From NCBI RefSeq assembly GCF_039566955.1, contig NZ_CP154796.1, positions 5,208,001 through 5,272,000 on the forward strand: DNA of 64,000 nucleotides, in the 5' to 3' direction. Shown here piece after piece: positions 1-7,221 of this stretch. Numbering within the stretch: the first letter of the stretch is position 1; the number at the start of each line of letters is the position of its first letter. The notes under the pieces are model-generated. The model had not been told where the DNA came from. It searched no databases and worked only from the letters and a program-made list of their open reading frames with translations. The position numbers and the translations under genes are program-made. Source of the DNA: Micromonospora sp. DSM 45708 (GTDB lineage Bacteria; Actinomycetota; Actinomycetes; Mycobacteriales; Micromonosporaceae).

Positions 1-115
1 GGCGGCACCCGCACCGCACGCACCCGATCGCGACCCGAACCGCCCGCCGTCGTCGCTGGAACGCCACAACGCGACTCGAATCGATTCGACCAGACCCTAG
101 GCCGGGCAGTGAAAT

Positions 116-271
116 ATGTCAATGCCGTTTCCGGCAGGTGAGGTGCCGATGGCGTCGCCGGTGGGACGGCACGTCGGGCGGCACCTGATCGGGGACGCCG
201 ACGGCGAGGTGCTGGTGGTCAACTGGCAGGCCCCGGCCGCCGCCGGCTGGTCCGAGGACCACCCTGTGTAG
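116..271 (+). pseudogene. Short remnant resembling HelR/HelD-type RNAP-associated ATPase
   Basis: An open frame of 51 codons from ATG to TAG contains the stretch VGRHLIGDADGEVLVVNWQA. This resembles the conserved IGRRHVxDxxGxPxVxDWRAP segment near the N terminus of actinobacterial HelR/HelD-like superfamily I helicases, which displace or recycle RNA polymerase. Nothing else of that protein of about 700 residues is present here: the frame stops 12 bp before the antiporter start, and no Walker A motif lies nearby. I read it as a leftover fragment. It could instead be a chance short ORF. The similarity is from memory of the family and was not computed. Bases 1-115 show nothing recognisable. Confidence 0.3.
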
Positions 272-282
272 GGTCGGTCGAG

Positions 283-1959
283 GTGAGCATCCACTCGACG
301 TTGTTGTTCGTGCTCGCCGCCGTCGCGGTCATCATCGCCGTGCGGTGGGTGGCGGCCCGCACCGGCCTGCCGGCGGCGGCGCTCCTGCCGCTCATCGGCA
401 TCGCGTACGCGCTGCTTCCCGGCCCCAACATCGGCCTCGACCCCGACCTCGTCCTGATGGTGGTGCTGCCGCCGCTGCTCTACAGCGCGGCGCTGGACTC
501 CTCGCTGCTGGACCTGCGCCGCAACCTGCGCATCGTGGTCAGCCTCTCCGTGGTGCTGGTGCTCCTCACCGGCCTGCTCGTCGGCATCGGGTTCCACCTG
601 TTCGTGGCCGGCGCGACGCTGGCCGCCGGGATCGCGGTCGGGGCCGCCGTCGCGCCGCCCGACCCGGTGGCGGCCCTGGCGGTGGGTCGCCGGGTCAACC
701 TGCCGCCCAAGATGGTCACCATCATTCAGGGCGAGGGGCTGCTGAACGACGCCACCGCGCTGACCATGCTCAGCGTCGCGGTGGCCGCCGCCGTCGGCGG
801 GACGTTCTCCTTCCCCGGCGCCGTCGCGCAGTTCGTGATCGCGGCGGTCGGCGGCGTCGCCGTGGGCGCCGTCGTCGCCTGGGCGAAGCGGCTGGCCCGA
901 CCGCTCACCGCGGACCCGTTGCTGTCCAACGCGATCTCGCTCGCGACACCGTTCGTCGCCTACCTGATCGGCGAGGAGCTGCACGTCTCCGGCGTGCTCG
1001 CGGTGGTGGTCGCCGGGCTGATCGTCGGCCACCAGACGCCCCAGTTCGGGTCCGGGGCGGCCCGGCTCCAGACCAACGCGGTGTGGCGGCTGGTCGACTT
1101 TCTCCTCGAGGGCTTCGTCTTCCTGCTGATCGGCCAGCAGCTTCCCGAGGTCGTCAAGAACCTGCGCCAGTACGACACCTCGACCATCGTCACCGCCGTC
1201 GCGGTGTCCGTCGGCGTGGTGCTGCTGCTGCGCCCCGCCTGGCTGGTCCTGACCCAGTCGCTCCCCCGGTCGCTGCACACCCGGCTCGGTGGCATCGCCG
1301 AGCCGGACGACGCCGACGAGCCGGCGAGCGCCCGGCAGGTCGCCCGCGCCGACCGCAACGCCGACCGGCTGACCGCGCGGGAGGTGGCGGCGCTGAGCTG
1401 GTCCGGCACGCGCGGCGTGATCAGCCTGGCCGCGATCTTCACGCTGCCGCTCACCACCGACAGCGGTGCCCCCTTCCCCGACCGTGACCTGCTGCTGTTC
1501 TGCACGTTCGTGGTCGTCCTGGTGACGCTGGTCGGGCAGGGCCTGACGTTCGCGCCGCTGGTGCGGCGGCTCGGCCTGCGCGCCAACGAGGCCGACCAGG
1601 CCCGGGTACGCAACGAGGCCCGCTCTGCCGCGGTGGAGGCCGCCCTGGCCCGCCTCGACGCCGTCGCCGTCGAGGATCCGGAGAGCGGGGTGGCCGTCAA
1701 CACCATCCGTACCCAACTCCTGACCCGCCTGGCCCGCTACCGGGGCCGGCTCGACCTGATCGAGCAGAGCGGCTCGTCCGAGATGCCCACCTCACCGGAG
1801 TACGAGACGGCGCTGCGGGTCCGCCGGGCGACCATCGACGCGCAGCGCGAGGAGCTGGTCCGCTGGCGGGACTCCGGCCGGCTGCCCGACGAGGAACTCC
1901 GCGTGCTGGAACGGGAACTCGACCACGAGGAGCTGCTGCTCCCGAAGCGGTCCACCTGA
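283..1959 (+). CDS. Na+/H+ antiporter, CPA1 (NhaP-like) family
   Basis: A 558-residue integral membrane protein that would exchange cytoplasmic Na+ (or K+) for protons across the plasma membrane. About 10-12 hydrophobic segments fill residues 5-430. The family hallmarks are visible: PPLLYSAALD near residue 60, the ion-site motif GEGLLNDATAL near 149, and SWSGTRGVISLA near 372. The last 120 residues are a charged, probably helical cytoplasmic tail, as is usual in bacterial CPA1 antiporters. The GTG start sits directly before the first hydrophobic helix; the ribosome-binding site is weak (GGTCGAGG). It appears monocistronic, ending 27 bp before the convergent tetR gene. Transported ion and pH response cannot be read from the sequence. 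Confidence 0.9.
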   Translation: MSIHSTLLFVLAAVAVIIAVRWVAARTGLPAAALLPLIGIAYALLPGPNIGLDPDLVLMVVLPPLLYSAALDSSLLDLRRNLRIVVSLSVVLVLLTGLLVGIGFHLFVAGATLAAGIAVGAAVAPPDPVAALAVGRRVNLPPKMVTIIQGEGLLNDATALTMLSVAVAAAVGGTFSFPGAVAQFVIAAVGGVAVGAVVAWAKRLARPLTADPLLSNAISLATPFVAYLIGEELHVSGVLAVVVAGLIVGHQTPQFGSGAARLQTNAVWRLVDFLLEGFVFLLIGQQLPEVVKNLRQYDTSTIVTAVAVSVGVVLLLRPAWLVLTQSLPRSLHTRLGGIAEPDDADEPASARQVARADRNADRLTAREVAALSWSGTRGVISLAAIFTLPLTTDSGAPFPDRDLLLFCTFVVVLVTLVGQGLTFAPLVRRLGLRANEADQARVRNEARSAAVEAALARLDAVAVEDPESGVAVNTIRTQLLTRLARYRGRLDLIEQSGSSEMPTSPEYETALRVRRATIDAQREELVRWRDSGRLPDEELRVLERELDHEELLLPKRST

Positions 1960-1986
1960 CCGGTCGCCACCGACCGACCGAGGCCG

Positions 1987-2706
1987 TCACGGACGGCCGG
2001 TGATGCCGTCCAGGACGGTGACCAGGTTGTGGTGGAACGTTTCGGCGGCGTCGAGGTGGGCGCCGTCGACGACGAGCCGGGCGACGGTCGGATAACGACC
2101 GGTGTCGAGCACGCGGGTCAGATAGGGCCCGAGGGCGGTCTGCCAGGCGGCCACGTCGGTGCCGGTCGAGCGGGCGGTGCGTCGCTCGGTGATCTCCCGG
2201 CGGAGCGCCCCGACGACGAACGCGTTGAGCGCGCCCAGGGCCCGTTGGAGATCGTCGACCCCGTGCACGGCGGGGGCCCGGCTGAGCGCCGCCGCGGTGG
2301 CCTCGCCCACGGCGAGCGCGTGCGGGCCCAGGTGGGGACGCGTGCCGAGCAGGTCGGCGAACCACTCGTGCGCGAGCGCGGCCTCGCGGGTCCGATGCAT
2401 GACGGCCAGCACGGTGGCCCGCCAGTCGTCGTTCCGGTCGGCCTCGGCGATGTCGGCGTACACCGCGTCGACCATGAGGTCGAGCAGCTCGGACCGGTTG
2501 AGCACGTAGTCGTAGAGGCGCATCGGGCCGACGCCGAGCGCCTTGGCGAGCTTGCGGACCGACAGCCCGTCGAGGCCGTCGGCGTCGGCGAGCCGGATCG
2601 CGGCGGCGGCGATCTTCGCCCGGGTCAACGGCACCGGCGCCGCCCGTGGCTGGGGCTCGGGGCGTTCCCAGACCGGCAGGGGTACGCTACCGTACGGTGT
2701 ATCCAT
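1987..2706 (-). CDS. TetR/AcrR-family transcriptional regulator
   Basis: A 239-residue repressor of the TetR type, beginning MDTPYGSVPLPVWERP. The helix-turn-helix lies near residues 30-75 (LSVRKLAKALGVGPMRLYDYV), and the C-terminal all-helical ligand domain resembles the TetR_C class (VDDLQRALGALNAFVVGALRRE). It is divergent from the flavin monooxygenase at 2737 with only 30 bp between start codons, so it very likely controls that gene and itself through the inverted repeat at 2688-2724. That repeat covers this gene's own start codon. A start three codons upstream (2715) is possible but lies deeper in the operator. By analogy with TetR/TetX-type pairs the inducer would be a substrate of the neighbouring enzyme; that is inference. 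Confidence 0.88.
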   Translation of the reverse strand: MDTPYGSVPLPVWERPEPQPRAAPVPLTRAKIAAAAIRLADADGLDGLSVRKLAKALGVGPMRLYDYVLNRSELLDLMVDAVYADIAEADRNDDWRATVLAVMHRTREAALAHEWFADLLGTRPHLGPHALAVGEATAAALSRAPAVHGVDDLQRALGALNAFVVGALRREITERRTARSTGTDVAAWQTALGPYLTRVLDTGRYPTVARLVVDGAHLDAAETFHHNLVTVLDGITGRP

Positions 2707-2724
2707 GAAATACATCGTACGGTA
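2688..2724. promoter_or_regulatory. Probable TetR operator, 15-bp inverted repeat
   Basis: Left arm TACCGTACGGTGTAT (2688-2702) and right arm ATACATCGTACGGTA (2710-2724) are reverse complements at 14 of 15 positions, with a 7-bp spacer. Each arm also contains the smaller palindrome CCGTACGG or CGTACG. The repeat spans the 30-bp gap between the divergent regulator and monooxygenase and covers the regulator's start codon, so bound repressor would block both directions. Confidence 0.75.
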
Positions 2725-2736
2725 ATGGAGGTGGCG

Positions 2737-3843
2737 ATGCGAATCGTGATCGCCGGCGGCGGCCTGGGTGGCCTGACGCTGGCCCGGATCCTGCACCGGC
2801 ACGGCATCGACGCGGTGGTCCACGAACGCGAGACGGACCGCACGACGCGCTCCCCGGGCGGAATGCTCGACCTGCACCCCGAGTCCGGGCAACGGGCGCT
2901 GGACGAGGCGGGCCTCACCGACCGGTTCCGGGCCGCGGCCCGGCCGCAGGGCGAGGAACACCGCATCCTCGACCCGGCCGGCCACACGCTCGTGCACCAC
3001 GAGCCGCGACCCGGCTCGTTCGACGGCCGCCCCGAGATCGACCGCGGCGTACTGCGTGACCTTCTGCTCGACTCGCTTCCCGCCGACACGGTCCGGTGGG
3101 GACACCGGCTCGTCGCGGCGACGCCGCGCCCCGGCGGCGGCTTCCGGCTGACGCTCGACGGCGGCCACCGCGACGACTGCGACGTCCTCATCGGCGCGGA
3201 CGGCGCCCGATCGGTCGTCCGGCCGCTGCTCACCGACGCTCCCGTCGCCGCCGTGTCCACCGTGGTGGAGCTGGGCATCAGCGACGCCGACCGGCGCCAC
3301 CCGGAGCTCGCCGACCTGGTCGGCCCCGGCAACCTCTGGTGCGTCGGCGTACGCCAGATCCTGTCCGCGCAACGCCTCGGCGACGGCAGCATCCGGGTCG
3401 GGATCTCCCTGCCCCCGGACGACCCGCGCCTGGCCACCTGCCGCAGCAAGCGCGACCTGCTGACCCTGTTCGACGGCTGGCACCCCCGCCTGGCCGCACT
3501 CGTCGAAGCCGGCGACGGGCCGCCGAACCCCCGCCGGATCCAGGCCATGCCCGCCGACACCCGCTGGGCGCACCGGCCGGGCGTCACCCTCATCGGCGAC
3601 GCTGCCCACCTCATGCCGCCGGTGGGCGAGGGCGCCAACCAGGCCATGCTCGACGCCGCGGAACTCGCCGCCGCTCTCGTCGACGCCCCCGCCGACCCGG
3701 AGGCGGCGATCCGGGCCTACGAGGAGGCGATGTTCCGCAGGATCCAGCCGATCGCCGAGATGTCCGCCCGGGTGCACGCGATGATGCTGTCGCCCACCGC
3801 GGCCGACGACATCGTCCGCTTCTTCACGCCGCAGCCGGGCTGA
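2737..3843 (+). CDS. FAD-dependent monooxygenase, TetX-like aromatic hydroxylase
   Basis: A 368-residue single-component flavoprotein hydroxylase that uses FAD, NAD(P)H and O2. The N-terminal Rossmann FAD site is GGGLGGLTLAR (residues 6-16). GGMLDLHPESGQ near residue 45 matches the substrate and FAD segment typical of TetX-type enzymes, and GDAAHLMPPVGEGANQAM near 287 is the second FAD-binding motif. The ATG at 2737 follows a strong GGAGGTGG ribosome-binding site; an in-frame ATG at 2725 would lie on the edge of the operator. The gene is the only one after the TetR-controlled promoter. TetX relatives inactivate tetracyclines, but this broad family also hydroxylates other phenolics, so a resistance role is only a possibility. 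Confidence 0.85.
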   Translation: MRIVIAGGGLGGLTLARILHRHGIDAVVHERETDRTTRSPGGMLDLHPESGQRALDEAGLTDRFRAAARPQGEEHRILDPAGHTLVHHEPRPGSFDGRPEIDRGVLRDLLLDSLPADTVRWGHRLVAATPRPGGGFRLTLDGGHRDDCDVLIGADGARSVVRPLLTDAPVAAVSTVVELGISDADRRHPELADLVGPGNLWCVGVRQILSAQRLGDGSIRVGISLPPDDPRLATCRSKRDLLTLFDGWHPRLAALVEAGDGPPNPRRIQAMPADTRWAHRPGVTLIGDAAHLMPPVGEGANQAMLDAAELAAALVDAPADPEAAIRAYEEAMFRRIQPIAEMSARVHAMMLSPTAADDIVRFFTPQPG

Positions 3844-3863
3844 CGCGGATCACCGGGGCGGCG

Positions 3864-4481
3864 TCAACCGTCGAGGAGCTGCTCACGCAGGATGTCCGCG
3901 TGTCCGCAGTGCTGGGCGAGTTCGCGCAGCACATGCAGGTAGACCCACCGCAGCGGCAGCGGGCCACGCCGGTGCCCGCGCAGGATATCGTCCAGATCGA
4001 GGGACGACGTCGCACGGCGGGACGCCGCACAGGCCTCGCGGTGGGCCCGCCGGACGGTGGCGATCGTGTCGCCGTCGTCGAGGACGAACGACTCCTCCGA
4101 GCGCTCCGGGATGCCGATCTCCGCGCGCGACCGGCCGGTGACGGCCTCGTCGAACCAGACCTTCTCCACGAAGGTCGCGTGCTTCACCAGGCCCAGCAGC
4201 GTGGTCCGGGAAGCCACCAGCGACCGGCGCGCCTGCTCCTCGGTCAGCCCGTCCAGGCAGCCGTCGAGCGCGTCGCGGTGCTCGTCGAGGAACGCCTCGA
4301 ACTGGGCGCCGGCCGGCAGCGCGACGACCCGGTCGGCGAAGGTGGGCGGAAAGAAGGCATGGCCGAAGCATCCCAGACCGCCGCCCGGAAGCAACCGACG
4401 AACATCGAGCCGGACGGTCGCCCGCCAGTTGAGGAAGCTCTCCCGGGCGGGGATGATGGCACCGTGCCGGTGTGGAGGCAT
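3864..4481 (-). CDS. DinB-family (DUF664) four-helix-bundle protein
   Basis: The protein carries a DinB/DUF664-like fold: EAFLDEHRDALDGCLDGLTEEQARR, then LLGLVKHATFVEKVWFDEAV, and near the C terminus LPLRWVYLHVLRELAQHCGHADILREQLLDG. The His residues in LVKHATF and QHCGHAD fit the usual metal-binding triad. Members include mycothiol-dependent transferases and many proteins without known function. The 5' end is uncertain. The listed ATG start gives 205 residues and overlaps the divergent gene at 4464 by 18 bp. The first 45 residues do not look like the family, and no ATG or GTG lies closer to the domain; a TTG at 4394 is an alternative. The gene is convergent with the monooxygenase. Confidence 0.7.
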   Translation of the reverse strand: MPPHRHGAIIPARESFLNWRATVRLDVRRLLPGGGLGCFGHAFFPPTFADRVVALPAGAQFEAFLDEHRDALDGCLDGLTEEQARRSLVASRTTLLGLVKHATFVEKVWFDEAVTGRSRAEIGIPERSEESFVLDDGDTIATVRRAHREACAASRRATSSLDLDDILRGHRRGPLPLRWVYLHVLRELAQHCGHADILREQLLDG

Positions 4482-5180
4482 CGACGGGTCTGGTTCCCGA
4501 TCGTCGTCACGGTGACCGTGGGGGCGGCGGCCGGGCTGGGCTGGTTTCTGGTTCGTGAGGGTCGAGACAAGGCCGACCAGTGGTCCAGCACCATTTTCGG
4601 CGCGACCGCCGCGGCTGCGGTGGTGGTGTCGGCGCTGGCGTGGCTGTGGCGGCGGTCGGCGGCCGAACCGGCAACCGCACCGGCGGCCGACGATCCGGTC
4701 AGGACGGTGCAGGGTCCGCCGTTGACCGTCAGCGCCCGGCTGGAAGTGGGGAACTATCTCAGGATCCGCGAGGACGTCGGCTCGCTGATCGTGCCGCGTA
4801 GCGGCCATGCCGTCGACATCACCGTCGAGACCAGCGGGCCCCAGGCGGTCATTCTGCGTCGGATGGAGCCCGTCGTGCTGTCCCGGCAACCCCTTCCGGA
4901 GGCACGTCCGGTGCACCATCTGGGCCAGCTACCGGTACGCCGTTTCCACCTGTGGCTGAGTGAGGATCCGCCGCGCCTGCTCGCCGAGGGCCCGTCCGGT
5001 TTTCCCTTCAAGGTGACCGCTGACGATCCGGAGGTCTTCGCCCTCATCGCGCACGCCTCCGGCGAACTCGTGCGTTGGCGGCTGGACCTGCACTGGACCT
5101 GCGACGGCCGGCACGGAGTCGCGCTGATCGACCTCGACGGCGAACCGTTCTCCACCGCCGGTCTGGCGGGCGACCGATGA
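4464..5180 (+). CDS. Unrecognised membrane-hairpin protein, first gene of a two-gene unit
   Basis: A 238-residue protein I cannot assign to a known family. Two closely spaced hydrophobic helices (about residues 9-29 and 43-63) form an N-terminal hairpin, followed by a charged linker and a probably beta-rich cytoplasmic domain of about 150 residues. That domain ends with ELVRWRLDLHWTCDGRHG. The stop codon overlaps the next gene's start (ATGA), so the two are translationally coupled. The end of this domain resembles the end of the partner protein (SDVRWRLELDWRSGRRSG), suggesting a shared fold. GTG at 4464 was chosen because the hydrophobic helix follows at once; an ATG at 4359 would add 35 residues and cross the divergent DinB gene. 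Confidence 0.65.
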   Translation: MPVWRHRRVWFPIVVTVTVGAAAGLGWFLVREGRDKADQWSSTIFGATAAAAVVVSALAWLWRRSAAEPATAPAADDPVRTVQGPPLTVSARLEVGNYLRIREDVGSLIVPRSGHAVDITVETSGPQAVILRRMEPVVLSRQPLPEARPVHHLGQLPVRRFHLWLSEDPPRLLAEGPSGFPFKVTADDPEVFALIAHASGELVRWRLDLHWTCDGRHGVALIDLDGEPFSTAGLAGDR

Positions 5181-7015
5181 CCGCCCACCTGGACCCGGAA
5201 ACGGCAGCCCTGGCGAACTCGGCCGCGGTCCCGTACGAGCGCTATCGGCACAGTGGCCGCCAGGCCGACTTCGACGAGGCACGCGCGCTGACCGAGCGAG
5301 CAGTCGCGCGGGCCCGCGCAGGCGGCTTCCCGGGCCTGCCGGGCCTGCTGGTCAACCTGTCGCACCTGCACGTCGCCCGCTACCAGTGGACCCGCGACCG
5401 GGAAGCCCTCGGCGAGGCGTACGGGCTGCTGGTAGAGGCGGCGGTGCGCGATCCGGACCAGGCCGGCGGCGGCGACCGGCTCGTCGCCGTCGCGCAGTCC
5501 CTGCTGGGCGCGCTCGACCACACCTCGCCGGCGGACCTGCAGTGGTGCGTGCGGCTTCACCGGCAACTACTCCACCGGGTCCCGGGCGACCATCTCGTGA
5601 TCTGGAGCAACCTCGCTCTCACGTTGAGACGCCTGCTCGACGTGGACGACGGCACCGGCGTCGAGTTGATGCACTCCTTCGGGGAGGCCACCGAGCGCGC
5701 CGCGACGCTCTCCCCGTCCGGCTCGCCGGCGGCCGGCCTCCATTGGGATCACGCCGCCAAGGTGCTGCCCTTCCTGGCGGGCATGGAGCAGGACGCCGCG
5801 CTGGCGAGACGGGCCGCACGGGCCTGTGAGATGGCGACGCACGAGCGACCTGACGACCCGTCCGCCGGGGATCGGACGATCCTGCTGCTCCTGTCCCGGG
5901 TTCTGGCCTACGAGGCGGAGGGGCGGGATGCGGATCGGGACGCGGTCCGCGCGCTCCTGTCCTCCTTCACCCGCATGCCGTCCGCCGGGGTGCCGCGAGG
6001 TCTCGCGCCGGTCGCCCAGGACGTGGTGGCCTCCCTGCTCCGCCGCTTCCACCTGCACGGTGATGTCGCGGCCCGCGACCAGGCAACCGAGTTCGCCATC
6101 TGGTGCGTCCGGCGGATGGAGTTCCGGGCCGACGTCCGCTATTCCGAACTGCCGGGCATGCTCAACGCGCTCGGCGCGTGCCTGGCGGCACGACCCGGCG
6201 TCCCGTCCCGGCCCGCGCCCTGGTCGGGCTGGCGGCCGGGTTCCGGACCCATGCTGCGGCACGTGCCCGGAGCGGCGACGGCCCTCGCGCGCAGGCACCC
6301 GTTCCGGATCAGCCCCACCGTGACAGCGCCCACCGGCAAGATCTACCTCGACGAGACGTTCTCCGTCGCCGCCGCCGAGTGGCACGAGCCCGTCAGGGGC
6401 CGCGCCCTCACCCACATCGAGACCGCGCTCCTGCTGCCGCCGGAGTCCGGGCGCGCCGCCCAGCCGGTCCTCCTGCCGACCAACCTGCACGTCGTCTCGG
6501 TCGACCTCACCGCACCGGCCGGAGAGATCACCGCAGTCCGCGCGGTCGTGGAGTCCCGAGAACCCCATCACCGCGACTCCGTCGATTCCCTCATGTGCGG
6601 CTTGGAATCGTCCGCCCCGGCGGACTCCGGGGGCCGGCCGCGGCCGATGGTCAATCTGCTCCTCGACTTCGACCAGCCGCTGGTATGGCCCGCCTTCGAA
6701 GCTGTCACCGTGCCGGGGACGCTGGTGGTGCGGGCGGTGACCGAGAACAGCGACGTGCGGTGGCGGCTGGAACTCGACTGGCGGAGCGGACGCCGGTCGG
6801 GCACCCTCGCCGTTCCGCTCCGTACCACCGGCGAGACGGGCATGCGGAGCTTCGTCGCCGGTGGAGAGGTCGTGCGTGCCTCCGGCCACGTCGCCGGGCT
6901 CATCGAACCCGAGGACGTGGACCCGTCGCTCGTCGGCAGGAGGAGCGGCAACGTCGTACGCGAGGAGCCCCCCGGTCGCGGGCGCGGCGGATCGCCGGAG
7001 CGCGCCGGGGAGTGA
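5177..7015 (+). CDS. Unrecognised helical-repeat protein with C-terminal beta domain, second gene of the unit
   Basis: A 612-residue soluble-looking protein. Residues about 10-340 are dense in short amphipathic helices of TPR type (for example YERYRHSGRQADFDEARALTE, then LLVNLSHLHVARYQWTRDRE), a layout seen upstream of effector domains in actinobacterial conflict proteins. No CHAT, caspase, NTPase or protease motif follows. Instead residues about 375-590 form a beta-rich region ending SDVRWRLELDWRSGRRSG, which resembles the C-terminal domain of the upstream membrane protein. A duplicated module on a membrane anchor and a scaffold would allow mutual recognition; that is inference. The start overlaps the upstream stop. 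The final 30 residues are Gly/Arg/Pro-rich. Function unknown. Confidence 0.68.
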   Translation: MTAHLDPETAALANSAAVPYERYRHSGRQADFDEARALTERAVARARAGGFPGLPGLLVNLSHLHVARYQWTRDREALGEAYGLLVEAAVRDPDQAGGGDRLVAVAQSLLGALDHTSPADLQWCVRLHRQLLHRVPGDHLVIWSNLALTLRRLLDVDDGTGVELMHSFGEATERAATLSPSGSPAAGLHWDHAAKVLPFLAGMEQDAALARRAARACEMATHERPDDPSAGDRTILLLLSRVLAYEAEGRDADRDAVRALLSSFTRMPSAGVPRGLAPVAQDVVASLLRRFHLHGDVAARDQATEFAIWCVRRMEFRADVRYSELPGMLNALGACLAARPGVPSRPAPWSGWRPGSGPMLRHVPGAATALARRHPFRISPTVTAPTGKIYLDETFSVAAAEWHEPVRGRALTHIETALLLPPESGRAAQPVLLPTNLHVVSVDLTAPAGEITAVRAVVESREPHHRDSVDSLMCGLESSAPADSGGRPRPMVNLLLDFDQPLVWPAFEAVTVPGTLVVRAVTENSDVRWRLELDWRSGRRSGTLAVPLRTTGETGMRSFVAGGEVVRASGHVAGLIEPEDVDPSLVGRRSGNVVREEPPGRGRGGSPERAGE

Positions 7016-7039
7016 CCAGGCCGGCTGCGGCTGGTACGA

Positions 7040-7077
7040 AGAAAGCCCTGACCGGCGGAACCGCCACGTCAGGGCCT
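7040..7077 (-). terminator. Terminator after tRNA-Lys copy 1
   Basis: Reading the minus strand, GCCCTGAC pairs with GTCAGGGC around a GC-rich loop and is followed by TTTCTT, a Rho-independent layout. It lies just 3' of the tRNA-Lys gene at 7085-7160. Confidence 0.7.
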
Positions 7078-7084
7078 TGCTCGT

Positions 7085-7160
7085 TGGTGCGCCGCCAGGG
7101 ACTCGAACCCCGAACCCGCGGATTAAGAGTCCGCTGCTCTGCCAGTTGAGCTAGCGGCGC
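7085..7160 (-). tRNA. tRNA-Lys (anticodon CTT), copy 1
   Basis: On the minus strand the 7-bp acceptor stem GCGCCGC/GCGGCGC, a D arm GCTCAACTGGCAGAGC, the anticodon loop CTCTTAA (anticodon CTT, reading AAG), and the T arm with TTCGAGT are all present. Discriminator A and the CCA end are genome-encoded (7085-7088). The gene is identical to the copy at 19677-19752, and part of the 3' flank is shared. Confidence 0.95.
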
Positions 7161-7221
7161 TCGCCGGCAACGGGACGGAACGTTAGCAGCCTCCGCGCCG
7201 GCCGTCGACGGCAGGGCCACC

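Noticed and set aside
97..1716. Very long open frames on the opposite strand of the antiporter and of most other genes
   Set aside because: They are rich in Arg, Gly, Ala and Pro, show no family motifs, and lie opposite genes with clear motifs. They are GC-driven shadow frames.
2737..3843. Calling the flavin monooxygenase a tetracycline-resistance TetX
   Set aside because: The motifs are shared with many aromatic hydroxylases; substrate-pocket residues cannot be judged without alignment.
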